Origin: Rothia nasimurium
GTDB lineage: Bacteria; Actinomycetota; Actinomycetes; Actinomycetales; Micrococcaceae
Direction: 5' to 3'
DNA: 64,000 bases
Assembly: GCF_004569295.1 (NCBI RefSeq)
Contig: NZ_SPQC01000001.1
Coordinates: 1-64,000, forward strand
A program made the position numbers and the translations under genes. Positions 9,353-18,587 of this stretch are shown one piece after another (position 1 is the stretch's first letter; every line of letters begins with the position of its first letter). A model generated the notes under the pieces. The model did no database searches and had not been told where the DNA came from. It was given only the letters and a program-made list of their open reading frames with translations.

Positions 9353-10591
9353 GTGGTCAACCCCATCAACGCAGCCAACCGAGACGCCTTTACCCGCCGG
9401 TCCTTCGTAGCCGTCGGAGCCCTGGGCACCGTGACCCTGGCAGCCTGCTCCACCTCAGAGAGCACCACCGCCAGCAGCGCGAGTGCTACCGCAAGCGCCA
9501 CCCCCAGCCCCACTGCCAAGTTCTCCGGCACTGTAGAGGTTTACCCCGCCCTCGACGAGGTAGAAATCAACCCCATCGAGACCGTCACCGTCACCACCAC
9601 TGACTCGACCCTCACCAAGGTCACCGTCACCACCGCAAAGGGCGAAGAGCTCGCCGGCGAACTGGCAGCAGATGGCAAGAGCTGGGCCTCCACCGACCGC
9701 ATGCTCTTCCACAGCGATTACACCGTAGAGTGGGAAGCCGAAGATGCTGCAGGCACCGCGGGTACCGGTGAAAGCACCTTCTCTACCGTCTCAGCCGCCT
9801 ACGAAGTAGACACCCTCATGAACTTCGACGAGGGCGCTACCTACGGCATCGGTAAAATCATCCAGTTCAACTTCTCCGAGCCAATTCTGAACAAGGCTGA
9901 GGTAGAAAAGCGTATTACCATCAAGGGCGGCGGCGACCAGGCCGGTAAGTTCCGCTGGTACAGCGACTACATGGTGCGCTACCGCCCCGAAGACAAGTGG
10001 GCCACCAACTCCACCATCTCCGTTACCGTCGATATTTTCGGCCTTGACGTGGGCAACGGCATGATTGGCAACCACACCACCACCCGCACCTTCAAGACCT
10101 GGAACAAGCGCTACGCTTTTGCAGACAACAACACCAAGACCATCAAGATGTACGTTGATGATGTCATGGTGCGCGAAGCCTACATCACCCTGGGCAACTC
10201 TGACTGGCCCTCAGTTGTTGGCCAGCTGGTCATCATGGAAAAGGCCGAGAGCTACTATTTCAACCCCGGCTCCCTCGACCTAAAAGAAAACGATACCCAC
10301 TACTACGAACCCTTCTGGGCCTCCTGGACCTCCCGCCTGACCTCCGGCGGCGTATTCGTGCACCAGGCCCTGCCCTCAGCCTGGTCTTCGGTAGGCCGTG
10401 TGAACGTCTCCCACGGCTGCATCGGTATGCTGCCCGATGACGCTAAGTTCTTCTACAACACCTTCGGCGTAGGCGATGTGGTGGAGACCGTTAACACCGG
10501 CTACCCCCAGGCTGACCCCGATGACGGCTACGGTGACTGGAACATCCCCTTCGCCAACTACCACGACTCAAGCTGGAAGGGTAACTGGTAA
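9353..10591 (+). CDS. L,D-transpeptidase lipoprotein with Ig-like domains
   Basis: Cross-links peptidoglycan stem peptides 3-to-3 outside the membrane, a beta-lactam-tolerant alternative to penicillin-binding proteins. The 412-residue product has a signal peptide with an R-R-S-F pair and a lipobox L-A-A-C (lipid cysteine C32), a Ser/Thr/Ala linker, two Ig-like domains (about 55-250) and a YkuD catalytic domain. The catalytic motif is S-H-G-C-I-G-M with C356 as nucleophile and H354 beside it, like mycobacterial LdtMt2 homologues. GTG 9353 is preceded by AGGAAG. It stands alone between two terminators. The family is certain; physiological weight among the cell's transpeptidases is not known. 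Confidence 0.93.
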   Translation: MVNPINAANRDAFTRRSFVAVGALGTVTLAACSTSESTTASSASATASATPSPTAKFSGTVEVYPALDEVEINPIETVTVTTTDSTLTKVTVTTAKGEELAGELAADGKSWASTDRMLFHSDYTVEWEAEDAAGTAGTGESTFSTVSAAYEVDTLMNFDEGATYGIGKIIQFNFSEPILNKAEVEKRITIKGGGDQAGKFRWYSDYMVRYRPEDKWATNSTISVTVDIFGLDVGNGMIGNHTTTRTFKTWNKRYAFADNNTKTIKMYVDDVMVREAYITLGNSDWPSVVGQLVIMEKAESYYFNPGSLDLKENDTHYYEPFWASWTSRLTSGGVFVHQALPSAWSSVGRVNVSHGCIGMLPDDAKFFYNTFGVGDVVETVNTGYPQADPDDGYGDWNIPFANYHDSSWKGNW

Positions 10592-10623
10592 GACCAGAGC
10601 CTGACCGGCACAGACTGAGAAAT

Positions 10624-10665
10624 CCCCGCCCCTAGCACCGCCCTGGTGCCCGGGCGGGAGTTTTT
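10624..10665 (+). terminator. Terminator downstream of the L,D-transpeptidase gene
   Basis: CCCGCCC at the left arm pairs with GGGCGGG at the right, with an inner GCACC/GGTGC pairing, and is followed by AGTTTTTGG. Confidence 0.8.
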
Positions 10666-10726
10666 GGTTTCTAGCGCGTAGAATACACAGGCAGACGCAT
10701 CCTAGACACCCGGGAGGAAACCCGCC

Positions 10727-11749
10727 GTGGCCCAGCAGCCCGACCAGAACCAGGAGTGGAAGAAACTCAGCCCCGCCGTCACCCCGCCTAAGGCCGATAG
10801 CCTACTGTCGGCCCGCAGGGCTGAGCGCGGTATTCAGACTCCGGCTCCTACCGCCCATGAGGTAGGCGGCACCAGCCCGTCGGCAGAGCAGACCGGTGCG
10901 GACGCTCCCTCCGAGGCCACTCCCTGGATCGCCCCCCTGGCCGCGGTGGCAGTCCCCGAAGGTAGCGAATCCGCCCCCGAAACTACCCCGGCTGCAGAAC
11001 GCGCCGAAGCCCGCGAAGTCGCGGTAGACGACACGCCCCGCCTGCTGGGGCTGCGCCGGGCCCTCATCGCCCTGGCCGTTCCTGTGCTCACCATCATGCT
11101 AGCCGTCCGTGCGGTCGCCAGCCCCGCCTTCCTCTGGCTCGAATACCACCGCACCGGCTTCCCAACAGACAGCTATGGCTTCGATACTCAAGAAAGACTG
11201 CGTCTGGGCTCCTACGGGCTGGATTATATCTTGAACTTTGCCCCCCACACCTACCTGGCCGATATCACCACTGGCAGCAAAGCTGCCTTTCTCGCCAGCG
11301 AAGTTGAGCACATGACCGACGTCAAGCGGGTCATGCTAATCAGTATGACCTTTGCCATCCTCATGCTGGTGCTGGCCCTGCTCTCAGCCCGAACCCTGCG
11401 CCTGCGGACCCCGGGCGTCCTGCGCTCCTCGCTCTTCACAGGCGCCTGGCTCACCCTAGCCCTGCTCATCGGTCTGGGCGTTGCCGGCGCTATCGGCTGG
11501 GAAACCTTCTTCACCGCCTTCCACGAGGTCTTCTTCCCCCAGGGCAACTGGCAGTTCCGCATGAGCGATACCCTCATTCGTCTCTACCCGCCCCAGTTCT
11601 GGGTGGACGCTGCCGCCACCGCAAGTGCCCTTACCCTCCTCATCACGGTTGCCGTCCTCGCCATGACCTGGCCTACCCGCTACCGCAAGCAGCTAGCCCT
11701 CAAGCGCCGGGCAGAGCGTCAGGAGCTCAAAGACCTCCTGACCAAGTAA
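10727..11749 (+). CDS. DUF1461 / TIGR01906 family integral membrane protein
   Basis: A 340-residue protein with a disordered N-terminal 105 residues rich in Ala, Pro and Glu, then four membrane helices (about 106-130, 200-222, 235-260 and 290-312) and a basic C-terminal tail. Between the first two helices an extracytoplasmic loop contains T-E-V-like and H-M-x-D-V motifs resembling those of the DUF1461 family (here E-V-E-H-M-T-D-V-K). A second loop has H-E-V-F-F-P-Q-G-N-W-Q-F, diagnostic of the family. Some members in other bacteria are lipoprotein-modifying enzymes (Lit), so a related role is possible but unproven. GTG 10727 has GGAGG upstream. Confidence 0.85.
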   Translation: MAQQPDQNQEWKKLSPAVTPPKADSLLSARRAERGIQTPAPTAHEVGGTSPSAEQTGADAPSEATPWIAPLAAVAVPEGSESAPETTPAAERAEAREVAVDDTPRLLGLRRALIALAVPVLTIMLAVRAVASPAFLWLEYHRTGFPTDSYGFDTQERLRLGSYGLDYILNFAPHTYLADITTGSKAAFLASEVEHMTDVKRVMLISMTFAILMLVLALLSARTLRLRTPGVLRSSLFTGAWLTLALLIGLGVAGAIGWETFFTAFHEVFFPQGNWQFRMSDTLIRLYPPQFWVDAAATASALTLLITVAVLAMTWPTRYRKQLALKRRAERQELKDLLTK

Positions 11750-11753
11750 GCCC

Positions 11754-13361
11754 CTAAATCCAGGCGTCAAACCACATGCGCTCGCGCCACTCGGTGTAGG
11801 GGACGGTCTGGGCTGTCCAAATAGGCCAGTAGTAGATAGAGACTAACAGCGCGAAGACCACAAAGAGCCCTACCACCAGTAGCCCTGCCCGGCGGCGGCG
11901 TACGCTGTCGCCGGGGCGTCCTAGCGCCAGCCCCAAAATACCTGCCAGCATAAGAATCAGGTAGGGCTCGAAGGAGAGAGCGTAGAAGAAGAACATGGTG
12001 CGCTCGGGGTAGGCAAACCAGGGGAAATAGCCCACCGCGAAGACCGCGAAAAGGGCCGCAAAACGCCAGTCGCGGCGCAGCAGCACAATGAGCAGGGACA
12101 GGGCCGCAACGATGATGAAGGACCACCAGATGAGCGGGTTGCCGATATTCAGCACCGCCTCAGAGCAGGAGTCAACCGCACAGCCGTTAACCCCCAGGTC
12201 AGGGGATTCATAGTAGTAGCTGGTGGGGCGACCCAAAATCAGCCACTGCCAGGCCGGGGACTCGTAGGTGTGGGGGGAATCCAACCCCGAATGGAAGGCA
12301 TAGGCAGAGCGGTGGTACTCCCACAGCGAGCGCAGAGATTCTGGCAACCAGAGAAGGCCCTCGCCGGGGTGCTCTGCTGCCCAGTTACGGTCGTAGGCGG
12401 AGTCTGAGAGGAACCAGCCGGTCCAGGTCGCCAGGTAGGTGAGCAAGCCGGTGCCGATGAGGGCGAAGAAGGCAAGGACGCCGTCGCGCAGGAAGCCCGC
12501 GACATACCAGCGGCGGATGCCAGCAATGCGGCGGGCGTTAGCGTCCCAGAAGACCGTGAGCAGGCCGAAGATAGCGATGAAGAAGAGGGCGTTCCATTTG
12601 ACGCCGACCGCCAGCCCCGCGCAGATACCGGCGATGAACCGCCAGTAGCGGAAGCCTAGCCAGGGGCCGTAAAGCATAAAGTCGTCGGTGGGGGCACCCT
12701 TGTGCTCGCGGGCGTGGGCTGCGATTCGGGCAGCAAGCTGGCGCCTGCCCTGGTAACGGTCAAGCAGTAGGACCACGAAGGTGGCCAGCAGCCAGAACAT
12801 GAGGAAGATATCGAGCAGGGCAAAACGGGACTGCACAAAGTGCAGGCCGTCGATAGAAATCAGCAGGCCGGCAAGGGTTGCTACCGTCACTGAGCGGAAG
12901 AGCAGCCAACCAGCCAGCATGACTAGACCTACCGACAGGGTGCCGGTGAGTGCTGCGGCAAAGCGCCAGCCGAAGGGGTTATCGTCACCAAAAATGGCCA
13001 TGCCGAAGGCAATCATCCACTTACCAACCGGCGGGTGAACCACATATTCGGCGGTTTCAAGGATGCCTGATGGGGCTCCGGCAACGAAAGTCTCGTTGGC
13101 TGTATCAGACCAGTTGCGCTCATACCCAAAGTGCAGCAGGGAATAGGCGTCTTTAGCGTAGTAGGTTTCGTCAAAGACGATGGCGTTAGGGTTAGCCAGG
13201 TTTACAAAACGCATGAGCCCGGCCAGTATCAGCACAAGGAGGGGCGCCACCCAGCCGTAGCGGGGCAGCGGTACCGCTGTTACAGCTAGCCGCGCCCGGA
13301 GGGCTGATTCGGTGAAAGCGTCTTTGAGGGTCAGGACGGCAGAGGTTGGGTTAGATGTCAC
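11754..13361 (-). CDS. pmt: Dolichyl-phosphate-mannose--protein mannosyltransferase
   Basis: Membrane GT39 enzyme that O-mannosylates secreted proteins from polyprenyl-phosphate mannose, coupled to Sec export in actinobacteria. The 535-residue product has about ten hydrophobic segments. The catalytic acidic pair occurs in the first outside loop as V-F-D-E-T-Y-Y-A-K-D-A-Y, and V-H-P-P-V-G-K-W follows at the next loop, both family signatures. It is transcribed divergently from rsmI with 88 bases between the likely starts; this pmt/rsmI pairing is conserved in actinobacteria. Its stop lies four bases from that of the convergent DUF1461 gene, leaving no room for a terminator. Confidence 0.94.
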   Translation of the reverse strand: MTSNPTSAVLTLKDAFTESALRARLAVTAVPLPRYGWVAPLLVLILAGLMRFVNLANPNAIVFDETYYAKDAYSLLHFGYERNWSDTANETFVAGAPSGILETAEYVVHPPVGKWMIAFGMAIFGDDNPFGWRFAAALTGTLSVGLVMLAGWLLFRSVTVATLAGLLISIDGLHFVQSRFALLDIFLMFWLLATFVVLLLDRYQGRRQLAARIAAHAREHKGAPTDDFMLYGPWLGFRYWRFIAGICAGLAVGVKWNALFFIAIFGLLTVFWDANARRIAGIRRWYVAGFLRDGVLAFFALIGTGLLTYLATWTGWFLSDSAYDRNWAAEHPGEGLLWLPESLRSLWEYHRSAYAFHSGLDSPHTYESPAWQWLILGRPTSYYYESPDLGVNGCAVDSCSEAVLNIGNPLIWWSFIIVAALSLLIVLLRRDWRFAALFAVFAVGYFPWFAYPERTMFFFYALSFEPYLILMLAGILGLALGRPGDSVRRRRAGLLVVGLFVVFALLVSIYYWPIWTAQTVPYTEWRERMWFDAWI

Positions 13362-13436
13362 CCTAGCTATGCTACCCGGGGCAGCAGAATCGTGCGCGGA
13401 TGCGGAGCACCGAACCCCACAGGGCGTAAAAGTAGT

Positions 13437-13449
13437 AGGGTTTAACCCT
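13437..13449. promoter_or_regulatory. 13-base palindrome directly before the rsmI start
   Basis: AGGGTTTAACCCT is a perfect palindrome about a central T whose last base touches the rsmI ATG at 13450. No ribosome-binding site is visible, so it may be part of a leaderless promoter or an operator. Confidence 0.35.
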
Positions 13450-14334
13450 ATGGAATCCTCCTCTCATACCACGCCCGCTGCGCCGGCCGAAGGCGGCGCC
13501 CTCATCCTTGGCGGAACCCCCATTGGCAACCTAGCCGATGCCTCCCCGCGCCTGCGCGAGGCGCTCGCGTCCGCCGACGTCCTCGCTGTTGAAGACAGCC
13601 GCACCCTGCGTAAACTAGCCGCCGGGCTAGGCGTCACCACCCGGGGGCGGGTGCTGGTCAACCACGACCACAACGAGGCTGACCGTGCCGGGCAGATTGT
13701 TGAGGCTGTGGCAGCCGGGCAGACTGTGCTGCTCATGTCGGACGCCGGTATGCCCGCTGTCTCCGACCCCGGCTATGTCGCAGCCGCTGCCGTAGCCAAC
13801 GCTGGCCTGATTGTCACCGCCCTGCCGGGGCCCTCAGCCGTCGTCACCGCGATTGCTGTTTCCGGCCTGCCCTCGGGGCGTTTCACTTTTGAGGGCTTCC
13901 TCGCCCGTAAGGGCTCCGACCGTACCCGGCGCCTGGCCGCGCTCGCTAGCGAAGAGCGCACTATGGTCTTCCACGAGTCCCCCCACCGGCTGCCTGCGAC
14001 CCTGCACGATTTTGCCGAAGCCTTCGGGGCAGAGCGTCGCGCCGCTGTCTGCCGGGAACTGACCAAGCTGCATGAAGAGGTTGCCCGCGGCAGCCTGCAA
14101 GAGCTCATTACCTGGGCCGAATCTAAGCAGATCAGGGGCGAAATCGCCATCGTGGTGGAGGGCGCCGCCGAACCCGAGGCTGAAGAGGCAGAGAACCTGA
14201 CCGACCTCGTTCTGGAGCTTGTGGCCGGTGGCATCCGTCTGAAAGCCGCCTGCGCCCAGGTCGCCGAAGCTCACGGGGTGTCTAAGCGCGACCTCTACCA
14301 GGCAACCCTGGCCGTCAAAGATTCAGAAAGCTAA
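13450..14334 (+). CDS. rsmI: 16S rRNA (cytidine1402-2'-O)-methyltransferase
   Basis: SAM-dependent enzyme that 2'-O-methylates C1402 in the decoding centre of 16S rRNA. The 294-residue product shows G-T-P-I-G-N-L at 22-28, V-E-D-S-R-T-L-R-K-L, S-D-A-G-M-P-A-V-S-D-P-G-Y and F-E-G-F-L-A-R-K-G, all RsmI signatures of the tetrapyrrole-methylase fold. ATG 13450 gives the family's normal length; a frame opening at 13312 would overlap the pmt coding region. No Shine-Dalgarno is seen, so the mRNA may be leaderless. tatD follows after four bases. Confidence 0.95.
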   Translation: MESSSHTTPAAPAEGGALILGGTPIGNLADASPRLREALASADVLAVEDSRTLRKLAAGLGVTTRGRVLVNHDHNEADRAGQIVEAVAAGQTVLLMSDAGMPAVSDPGYVAAAAVANAGLIVTALPGPSAVVTAIAVSGLPSGRFTFEGFLARKGSDRTRRLAALASEERTMVFHESPHRLPATLHDFAEAFGAERRAAVCRELTKLHEEVARGSLQELITWAESKQIRGEIAIVVEGAAEPEAEEAENLTDLVLELVAGGIRLKAACAQVAEAHGVSKRDLYQATLAVKDSES

Positions 14335-14338
14335 ACCT

Positions 14339-15415
14339 ATGTGTACCGACCACACCCTGACCAACGCCGAACTCCGAGAACTTGCCGAGCGCTTTGCCTC
14401 CTACCTGCCCAGTGAGGCCGAGCAGACCGCCACCATCTTTGAGACCCCAGAGCCGATTCTGGAGGGCGAAGTACCCCCGGCCTACCAGGCTGACCGCTAT
14501 AGCACCGCGGGCGAGCCCAGCGGGGAGGGAACCCGCCGCCGCGGCGAGAAGGGGGAGGACGGACGCCGCCGCAACCTGGTCTTCCCGCCTGCTCCCGCGC
14601 CCCTGCCCTACGCCATCGTCGATAACCACACCCACATGGACCTGCTCGACGGTGAGGTCGCCGTCACCGCCCGCGACGCCCTCGATACCGGCGAAGCTCT
14701 GGGCATCGGTGCGATTGTGCAGGTGGGGTGTGATGTTCCCAGCTCTCTCTATGCTGTGCGCGCTGCCCAGGCTGATTCCCGCGTCCTGGCCGCTGTGGCT
14801 CTGCACCCTAACGAAGCTCCCAAGCTGGCAGAAGCTGGCCAGCTAGAGGCAGCCCTGGCCGCTATCGATGCGCTGGCAGCTGACCCGCGCGTCCGTGCCG
14901 TGGGCGAGACCGGCCTGGACTACTTCCGCACCGGTGAGGAGGGGAAGGAAGCCCAGGAGGAGTCCTTCCGCGCCCATATCCGTATGGCGAAGAAGCACGG
15001 TAAGGCCGTGCAGATTCACGACCGCGACGCGCACGAGGACGTCGTCCGCATTCTGCTCGATGAGGGCGCGCCCGAGACCGTGATTTTCCACTGCTACTCC
15101 GGCGGGCCTGACCTGGCTGAAATCTGTAACGAGCAGGGCTGGTACATGAGCTTTGCTGGCACCGTGACCTTCAAGAACTCGCACGGTATTCAGGAGTCCC
15201 TGAGGCTAGCCCGCCGGGAGTTGATTCTGGCTGAGACCGACGCGCCCTTCCTGACCCCCCACCCCTTCCGGGGGCGTCCTAATGCCAGCTACATGACCAA
15301 CTACACCGTCCGCTTTATGGCCGGCCATCTGGGTGCCGACCTTGAAGAGCTTTGCCGGGATATCCGAGCTAACTCCCTGGCAGCTTACGGGAGCTGGGGG
15401 ATTGAGGGCTTCTAG
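14339..15415 (+). CDS. tatD: TatD family metal-dependent deoxyribonuclease
   Basis: TIM-barrel metallo-hydrolase of the TatD group (3'-5' DNA exonuclease, DNA repair/turnover). Metal ligands are visible: H-T-H-M-D near residue 97, G-E-T-G-L-D-Y, I-H-D-R-D-A, F-H-C-Y-S-G-G and A-E-T-D-A-P-F-L-T-P. The 358 residues exceed the usual 260 because of an N-terminal extension of about 90 residues, largely acidic and then Arg/Gly rich, without known domain. The first ATG, four bases after rsmI, was kept, though the extension is unusual and a later start is possible. The 3' end overlaps a convergent mannosyltransferase gene by 47 bases. Confidence 0.92.
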   Translation: MCTDHTLTNAELRELAERFASYLPSEAEQTATIFETPEPILEGEVPPAYQADRYSTAGEPSGEGTRRRGEKGEDGRRRNLVFPPAPAPLPYAIVDNHTHMDLLDGEVAVTARDALDTGEALGIGAIVQVGCDVPSSLYAVRAAQADSRVLAAVALHPNEAPKLAEAGQLEAALAAIDALAADPRVRAVGETGLDYFRTGEEGKEAQEESFRAHIRMAKKHGKAVQIHDRDAHEDVVRILLDEGAPETVIFHCYSGGPDLAEICNEQGWYMSFAGTVTFKNSHGIQESLRLARRELILAETDAPFLTPHPFRGRPNASYMTNYTVRFMAGHLGADLEELCRDIRANSLAAYGSWGIEGF

Positions 15416-16613
15416 CCCCTAGAGCCAGGTAGGCGACCGCCCAGGCAACCGGCAGGGCATGTAAGAGAGCAAGGTGCTCGGGCCACTCGTTGCCGCCCCA
15501 GTCGTGCCCGCCAAACCAGACCGCAAAGGGCATGGCAAAGATGAGCACACCGGTGGCGGCCAGGTAGAGGTAGCCGGTGTGCGCGGTGCGCCAGCCGTAG
15601 AGGGCCGCGAAGACCAAGAAGGTGACGAACCAGACCCAATGGTGGGTCCAGGAGATGGGGGAGAGCAGCAGCCCCAGCGCCGCAACGCAGGAGGCTGCCC
15701 CCAGGTAGGCGCCGCGGACGTCCTGCCCGGCGAGCCTGCGCACGGCCAGGTAGGTGAGCACCGCCGACCCCAGGGCGGTGATGGCAAAAAGGACGCCGGT
15801 GAGCCAGGAGGGGAAGAGCATAGCCCAGGTGCCGAGCAGGTTATAGTTCAGCGCCCCGGTAATTGACCCCACGCGGGAGGATTCAAAGATTTTCTCGGTG
15901 AAGTATTCGCGGGCTACCTCGAAATCCACGGCGAAGCTCAGCAGGATAGATGCGAGGCCGGTGCCCACGAACCGGGCCAGGGACTTCCAATCGCGGGTGG
16001 CGATGAAGAGCAGCCCGAAGATAGCCGGGGTGAGCTTGATGCAGGCGGTGAGGGCAATCAGCACCCCGTGCCAGCGGGTGTTCTTGAGGTAGATGACGTC
16101 GGTGAGAATCAGCAGTACCAAAAAGAGGTTGATCTGCCCCAGTTCCATGTTGAAGCTGATAGGGAAGAACTTGAGTAGTAGGGGAGTGAGCCAGAGCCCG
16201 GCAGCTAGGGCGGGGCGCTTGCCTACCCCCATACCCCGGCAGGAGAGGTAGACCAGGGCCACCAGCGCGGCAATGTTGAGCAGCAGGAATATAGGCCCTG
16301 CGGTATCTGCACTGGTGAGCAGCACAAAGGGGGTGAAAACTAGGGCAGCAAAGGGCGGGTAGGTGAACCCGTAGATTTCTTCGGGCGGCAGAGCCCAATT
16401 GTAGAGCTGGCCGGTTTCTAGCCAGTGGGCAACCCCGCCGTAGTAGACCTGTAAGTCGAAGAATTCCCGAGCCACCATTTTTTCGTCCCAGAGGAAGGGG
16501 TAGGCGCTGATGAGGGTCAGCGCCAGGGCAGTGACTAGGGCGGGTGTGCTGGTGAGCGCTCGGGTAAGGGCGGCAATGGGCGGACGCTGGTGGGCGGCAG
16601 GTGCTACAGGCAT
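15369..16613 (-). CDS. GT87 family polyprenol-phosphate-mannose-dependent alpha-mannosyltransferase (DUF2029)
   Basis: A 414-residue membrane glycosyltransferase with about ten hydrophobic segments. The first outside loop has the acidic [10 protein letters not shown] motif, and F-T-Y-P-P-F-A-A-L follows; both are typical of GT-C family 87, which includes mycobacterial PimE and lipomannan mannosyltransferases. The likely role is alpha-1,2-mannosylation of lipoglycan or another wall glycan on the outer face. It is transcribed opposite to its neighbours and ends inside the 3' end of tatD. The acceptor cannot be assigned. Confidence 0.85.
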   Translation of the reverse strand: MPVAPAAHQRPPIAALTRALTSTPALVTALALTLISAYPFLWDEKMVAREFFDLQVYYGGVAHWLETGQLYNWALPPEEIYGFTYPPFAALVFTPFVLLTSADTAGPIFLLLNIAALVALVYLSCRGMGVGKRPALAAGLWLTPLLLKFFPISFNMELGQINLFLVLLILTDVIYLKNTRWHGVLIALTACIKLTPAIFGLLFIATRDWKSLARFVGTGLASILLSFAVDFEVAREYFTEKIFESSRVGSITGALNYNLLGTWAMLFPSWLTGVLFAITALGSAVLTYLAVRRLAGQDVRGAYLGAASCVAALGLLLSPISWTHHWVWFVTFLVFAALYGWRTAHTGYLYLAATGVLIFAMPFAVWFGGHDWGGNEWPEHLALLHALPVAWAVAYLALGARSPQSPSSRKLPGS

Positions 16614-16718
16614 GGGGTTCCCGGGGTTGGGTGGCTTGGTACGAGCAGTAATTCTACCGGGGGTGTTCTGGGAGTAAGGAAACCTATGTGCATATACAGA
16701 CCCGGTAGACTAGAGACC

Positions 16719-17627
16719 GTGACTGAACAGCAATCTCCCGCGCCCGATGCCCTGTTGGGCCCCCAAGAAATTCGTGACCTGGCAGCTCAGCTCGGCATCC
16801 GTCCCACTAAGACCCTGGGGCAGAACTTCGTGATTGATCCCAATACGATTCGTCGTATTATCGCTGCCGCCGATATTAGCCCCGATGAGACGGTGGTTGA
16901 GGTCGGCCCGGGCCTGGGATCCCTTACCCTGGGTATTTTGGACGCTGCCCGCGACATGATTGCTGTTGAGATTGACCCGCCCCTGGCTGAGCAGTTGCCC
17001 GCTACTATCGCCAAGTTCCGCCCCGGCTCAGAAGACCGTATCGACGTGGTGCTCTCCGATGCTATGAAGGTCACTGAGCTGCCGCGCACCCCGTCCGCCC
17101 TGGTCGCCAATCTGCCCTACAACGTGGCGGTGCCGGTGCTCCTGCATATGTTCGCGACCTTCCCCTCGATTGAGCACGCTCTGGTCATGGTTCAGGACGA
17201 GGTCGCCGACCGCCTCTCGGCTAAGCCCGGTTCAAAGATTTACGGGGTACCCTCGGTCAAGGCCAACTGGTTTGCCGAAGTGTCTAAGGCCGGTGTTATC
17301 GGCACCAATGTTTTCTGGCCTGCCCCCAAAATCAAGTCGGGTCTAGTGGCTTTTAAACGTCGCCCCGAGCTACTGTCTGACCTGCCTCGTGAAGAGGTCT
17401 TTGCCATTGTCGATGCCGCCTTTGCCCAGCGCCGTAAGACCCTGCGGGCCGCCCTCGCCGGCTGGGCTGGTTCTGCTGCCCGCGCCGGTGAGATTCTTGA
17501 GGCTGCCGGTATTGACCCGCGGCTGCGCGGTGAGAAGCTCGATATTTTTGATTTCATCAAGATTGCCGAATCCGCCCGGCAGGTACCTGCCCCTGCCGAC
17601 CAGAGCGGGGAGGGTGCGTCCGCATGA
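16719..17627 (+). CDS. rsmA: 16S rRNA (adenine1518-N6/adenine1519-N6)-dimethyltransferase
   Basis: KsgA/RsmA dimethylates A1518 and A1519 near the 3' end of 16S r[13 protein letters not shown] at 31-40, [10 protein letters not shown] at 61-70 (SAM loop) and N-L-P-Y-N near 133 (catalytic motif) are clear. GTG 16719 matches where homologues begin and lies seven bases after TAGACT, a possible -10, suggesting a leaderless transcript. An ATG at 16686 with AAGGA before it is a serious alternative, adding 11 residues. The stop overlaps the ispE start by four bases, so translation is coupled. Confidence 0.94.
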   Translation: MTEQQSPAPDALLGPQEIRDLAAQLGIRPTKTLGQNFVIDPNTIRRIIAAADISPDETVVEVGPGLGSLTLGILDAARDMIAVEIDPPLAEQLPATIAKFRPGSEDRIDVVLSDAMKVTELPRTPSALVANLPYNVAVPVLLHMFATFPSIEHALVMVQDEVADRLSAKPGSKIYGVPSVKANWFAEVSKAGVIGTNVFWPAPKIKSGLVAFKRRPELLSDLPREEVFAIVDAAFAQRRKTLRAALAGWAGSAARAGEILEAAGIDPRLRGEKLDIFDFIKIAESARQVPAPADQSGEGASA

Positions 17628-18538
17628 CTCTGAGTGTTTCTGCTACCGCCCCCGGCAAGGTCAATCTGTATTTTGCGGTGGGGCCCCTGCGGGAGGACGG
17701 CTACCACGAGGTTGCCTCACTCTACGCCGCTACCGATGTGCTGGAGCTCGTGACGATTTCTTCGGCTCAAGAGCCGGGTATCGCTCAGTCTATGAGCGTT
17801 GCTGAGGGCTCTCCTGTGGCGGAGCAGGTTGTTGCCGGGGCTTTTGACCCGGCTGTGGTTCCGCTCGACGAATCTAACCTGGCCTATCGCGGCGCAGCAG
17901 CGGTGCTGGGGGAGTGCGGCCTGGAGCCCACGAACGTCGCTGTCCAGCTTCACATTGATAAGGCTGTGCCGGTTGCCGGTGGTATGGGCGGTGGTTCAGC
18001 CGACGCTGCTGCTGCCATGAAGGCGATGAATGACTACCTGGTACAGGCCGGTCTTGCTGCTGCGCCTCTTGGGCTTGAGCGCCTGTTGGGGTTGGCCGCT
18101 CCGCTGGGCGCAGATGTGCCTTTCGCCCTGTTGGGCGGCTTGGCTGTGGGTACCGGGGTGGGGGATAAGCTCACTCCGATTGAGGTACCTGAGGGTGTGG
18201 AGCCGCTGAGGTTCGGGTTTGTGCCCTCAACAGCTGGGTTATCGACCCCTGCGGTGTTTAGGGAGCTGGATGCCGGCCGGGCTGAGGGGCGCTACCCTGC
18301 TCCGGACGCCACCCTGCAGGTTTCGCAGGAGCTGTTAGACCTGCTGACCTCGGCCGAGCCGCTGCAGAGGCGCCTGTCGGCTATCGCCGGGCTTCTGCGC
18401 AACGACTTGGCTGCGCCTGCTGTTGCCTTGTTGCCTGAACTGGCAGAAACACTGAAACAGGCCGAAGCCCATCCCGAAACCGCCGCAAGTTTCGTATCGG
18501 GGTCGGGGCCTACCGTAGTGCGTATTTACAACACATAA
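17624..18538 (+). CDS. ispE: 4-diphosphocytidyl-2-C-methyl-D-erythritol kinase
   Basis: GHMP kinase of the MEP pathway for isopentenyl diphosphate; phosphorylates CDP-ME at the 2-hydroxyl. The 304-residue product begins A-P-G-K-V-N-L-Y-F and has the ATP-binding glycine loop [13 protein letters not shown], then V-S-G-S-G-P-T near the C-terminus. The ATG overlaps the rsmA stop (ATGA), an arrangement conserved in actinobacteria. A strong terminator follows, shared with the convergent ABC-F gene. Confidence 0.95.
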   Translation: MTLSVSATAPGKVNLYFAVGPLREDGYHEVASLYAATDVLELVTISSAQEPGIAQSMSVAEGSPVAEQVVAGAFDPAVVPLDESNLAYRGAAAVLGECGLEPTNVAVQLHIDKAVPVAGGMGGGSADAAAAMKAMNDYLVQAGLAAAPLGLERLLGLAAPLGADVPFALLGGLAVGTGVGDKLTPIEVPEGVEPLRFGFVPSTAGLSTPAVFRELDAGRAEGRYPAPDATLQVSQELLDLLTSAEPLQRRLSAIAGLLRNDLAAPAVALLPELAETLKQAEAHPETAASFVSGSGPTVVRIYNT

Positions 18539-18545
18539 GCGGTAC

Positions 18546-18587
18546 AAAGACGGGGCAGATTATAGTTTCTATCTACCCCGTCTTTTT
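18546..18587. terminator. Bidirectional terminator between ispE and the ABC-F gene
   Basis: AAAGACGGGGCAGAT pairs with ATCTACCCCGTCTTT (one C:A mismatch) around TATAGTTTCT. T-runs flank it on the plus strand and A-runs on the left serve the minus strand. The right arm touches the ABC-F stop codon. Confidence 0.85.

Noticed and set aside
13312-13449. Longer N-terminus for RsmI starting in the pmt gene
   Set aside because: It would overlap the divergent pmt start and gives a length unlike other RsmI proteins.
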